DNA from: SURF-32 sp964648365
GTDB lineage: Bacteria > Planctomycetota > Phycisphaerae > UBA1845
Assembly: GCA_964648365.1 (NCBI GenBank)
Contig: CAZYLK010000158.1
Location: forward strand, 1-14,975
Reading direction: 5' to 3'
DNA length: 14,975 nucleotides
Below the pieces are notes generated by a model. The model was given only the letters and a program-made list of their open reading frames with translations. It did no database searches and was not told the DNA's origin. Shown here in pieces: positions 13,814 through 14,975 of the stretch. The first letter of the stretch is position 1; each line of letters opens with the position of its first letter. The translations under genes were made by a program, and so were the position numbers.

Positions 13814-14638
13814 ATGGCCGGATCGCGACGCGGGCCGGCACTGTCCGAGTTGTTCGAGCCGCCTGCCACCGGTCGCGTCACGAAGGCGCCGAGCCGGCCC
13901 GCGGCGGTGACGACGCCCAGCACGGTGGGGACATCGGGCGCCGCCCGAAGCGTTCCCCGGCCCGTGGAGGCGTCGCCAACGGCGGCCCCGGACGCGCCGC
14001 TGTTTCGGTTCGACGGCGGGCGGGCCAATCTGTCGCTGACGAGCACGTCGGCGGCGGGTGTCGTCTTCGTCGCCGGGATGGTGCTGTGCGGGGTTTACCT
14101 GTTCGGCTTTCACCGCGGCCGGGGCTTCGGCCAGGCCGAGGGCGTTGCCGCAACCCGGCTGGCCGGGGAGGACGAGATCGCTCGGCGCCGAGCCTCCGCG
14201 GCCGATCCGCGCTTGACCGAGGGCCTGCGGACGCCACCGCGCGACAGCGGCGCCGCGCCGCGCGGCCTCTCCGGGCCGGCGACCGGCAACACGGACGCAG
14301 CGACCCTGCCGGGCGGTTCCCGCGGCGAGGTCGCGTGGGTCCGGGGGAACAATTACGTAGTCGTGCAGGGCTTTTTGCCCGGCGCGGCGGACGATGCCGT
14401 GACGGCGCAGGATTTCCTGGCCCGTCAGGGCGTCGCGACCGAAGTCGTGTCGAGATCGGACGGCGGATGCTGGCTGATCACGACGCAGGGGTTCAACCTC
14501 GACGACCCGGCGCAGGGCCTGCTTGCAGAGGCGCTGCGGGAGCGGGTGCGTTCCATCGGCGGCGCGTTTCGTGCCGCCGGCGGCCGGTATGATTTCCAGA
14601 GCTGCTACCTGATGAAGCTCAAAGGAGATGGCTGGTAG
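13814..14638 (+). CDS. Single-pass membrane protein with possible SPOR-like C-terminal domain
   Basis: 274 residues from ATG 13814, with GGAGG eight bases upstream. Residues 1-75 are Pro/Ala/Thr-rich and probably disordered and cytoplasmic. A membrane segment lies at about 78-98. Residues about 100-175 form an Ala/Gly/Arg-rich linker. The last 95 residues have an alternating pattern of strand, helix, strand: 'NNYVVVQGF', 'DDAVTAQDFLARQGVATEVV', 'GCWLITTQGF', 'AEALRERVRSIGGAF'. This resembles a doubled beta-alpha-beta SPOR fold, which in other bacteria binds denuded peptidoglycan at division sites. The sequence identity to known SPOR domains is too low to judge by eye, so the domain is a structural guess. 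If right, the protein would act in cell-wall or division processes. It is followed by the small basic protein gene, 107 bases away. Confidence 0.75.
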   Translation: MAGSRRGPALSELFEPPATGRVTKAPSRPAAVTTPSTVGTSGAARSVPRPVEASPTAAPDAPLFRFDGGRANLSLTSTSAAGVVFVAGMVLCGVYLFGFHRGRGFGQAEGVAATRLAGEDEIARRRASAADPRLTEGLRTPPRDSGAAPRGLSGPATGNTDAATLPGGSRGEVAWVRGNNYVVVQGFLPGAADDAVTAQDFLARQGVATEVVSRSDGGCWLITTQGFNLDDPAQGLLAEALRERVRSIGGAFRAAGGRYDFQSCYLMKLKGDGW

Positions 14639-14653
14639 CTGACAAGAACCTGT

Positions 14654-14679
14654 CCCCGCCGCCGGCTCGGCGATCGGGG
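14654..14679 (+). terminator. Weak GC hairpin after the SPOR-like gene
   Basis: GCCG (14661-14664) and CGGC (14668-14671) pair around three bases, with CCCCG (14654-14658) and CGGGG (14675-14679) as an outer stem separated by an internal bulge. TAAATAAT follows, which may be the -10 region of the next gene rather than a terminator tail. Confidence 0.25.
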
Positions 14680-14745
14680 CGGTAAATAATCGAAATCGCG
14701 TGTGGCTCGGCCGATCGGCAATCCACCAGCAGGAGTTTGATAGAC

Positions 14746-14961
14746 ATGTCACGAGACAAGACGCTGAAGTCAGCCAACACCCTCGCGCGTCACCGCAACG
14801 TGCTGACCCGGACCGAGCGCATCGAGAAGATGGAAGAACTCGGCAAGTGGGAAGAGGGCGCCTCCCCGCTCGGGTTGCCGAAGATCGGTCATCGCAAGGT
14901 CACCGTGGGCGGCAAGGAAAAGAAGAAAAAGACCGCCGGCGAGGAAGGCGAGAAGACCTGA
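14746..14961 (+). CDS. Small basic protein, PVC-superphylum signature family (TIGR04137-like)
   Basis: 71 residues from ATG 14746, with AGGAG ten bases upstream; an in-frame upstream ATG (14737) lacks a ribosome binding site at a useful distance. The N-terminal 'MSRDKTLKSANTLARHRNVLTR' block and the central 'WEEGASPLGLPKIGHRKV' block are what I know as the hallmark of a small basic protein family shared by Planctomycetes, Verrucomicrobia and Chlamydiae. The C-terminal 20 residues are almost only Lys, Glu and Gly. It has no signal or membrane segment and is probably nucleic-acid- or ribosome-associated. The gene is conserved across the superphylum, so it is a good taxonomic anchor. It is complete; the window ends 14 bases after the stop. 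Confidence 0.93.
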   Translation: MSRDKTLKSANTLARHRNVLTRTERIEKMEELGKWEEGASPLGLPKIGHRKVTVGGKEKKKKTAGEEGEKT

Positions 14962-14975
14962 CGGGCGGGTGCTCT

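Noticed and set aside
12455..14752. 765-codon minus-strand frame
   Set aside because: It spans antisense to three plausible plus-strand genes (protease, SPOR-like, and the start of the small basic protein) and contains no recognisable domain.

Overview
The window looks like a piece of a GC-rich chromosome from a planctomycete, probably of the Phycisphaerae type. The main reasons are the small basic protein at the right end, which matches the PVC-superphylum signature family, and a membrane protein ending in the CxxCGYxLxG...CPECG zinc ribbon that is very common in planctomycetes. A pseudopilin with an Ala-Phe cleavage site and secreted or anchored proteins of planctomycete style add to this. 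The taxonomic call rests on remembered family features and was not tested by a search. Many of the long open frames here are GC-driven shadows. I kept 13 coding genes.

Layout, left to right. (1) 1-1149, minus: a membrane-anchored SGNH/GDSL hydrolase cut by the window edge. (2) 1338-2768, plus: an AAA+ ATPase with an N-terminal winged-helix-like region. It is followed by a heptamer repeat and a strong hairpin at the convergent junction. (3) 5152-2860, minus: a three-gene operon with an ABC-2 ATPase, a permease (4-nt stop/start overlap) and a membrane protein with a C-terminal zinc ribbon. (4) 5153-5690: a gene-free stretch full of hairpins and a near-perfect 86-bp duplication, probably dispersed intergenic repeats. 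(5) 5691-6575, plus: a MEMO1/AmmeMemoRadiSam-B protein. (6) 10874-6664, minus: a cobalamin-type radical SAM protein (TIGR03960-like), a PhnD-like lipoprotein overlapping it, and a secreted protein with a HEAT-like start. (7) 11128-14961, plus: pseudopilin, double-zinc-ribbon membrane protein, DegS-like HtrA protease, a single-pass membrane protein with a possible SPOR-like domain, and the PVC small basic protein.

Functionally, the window is dominated by cell-envelope and housekeeping functions: export by the ABC system, periplasmic protein quality control by HtrA, a pseudopilin, a lipoprotein and several anchored proteins of unknown role. I see no CRISPR array, prophage, transposase, tRNA or rRNA, and no clear defence island. 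The less ordinary points are the intergenic repeat composite, the orphan PhnD-like lipoprotein coupled to a radical SAM gene, the AAA+ family with a DD Walker B, membrane-anchored zinc ribbons in two operons, and a probable leaderless start for the protease gene.
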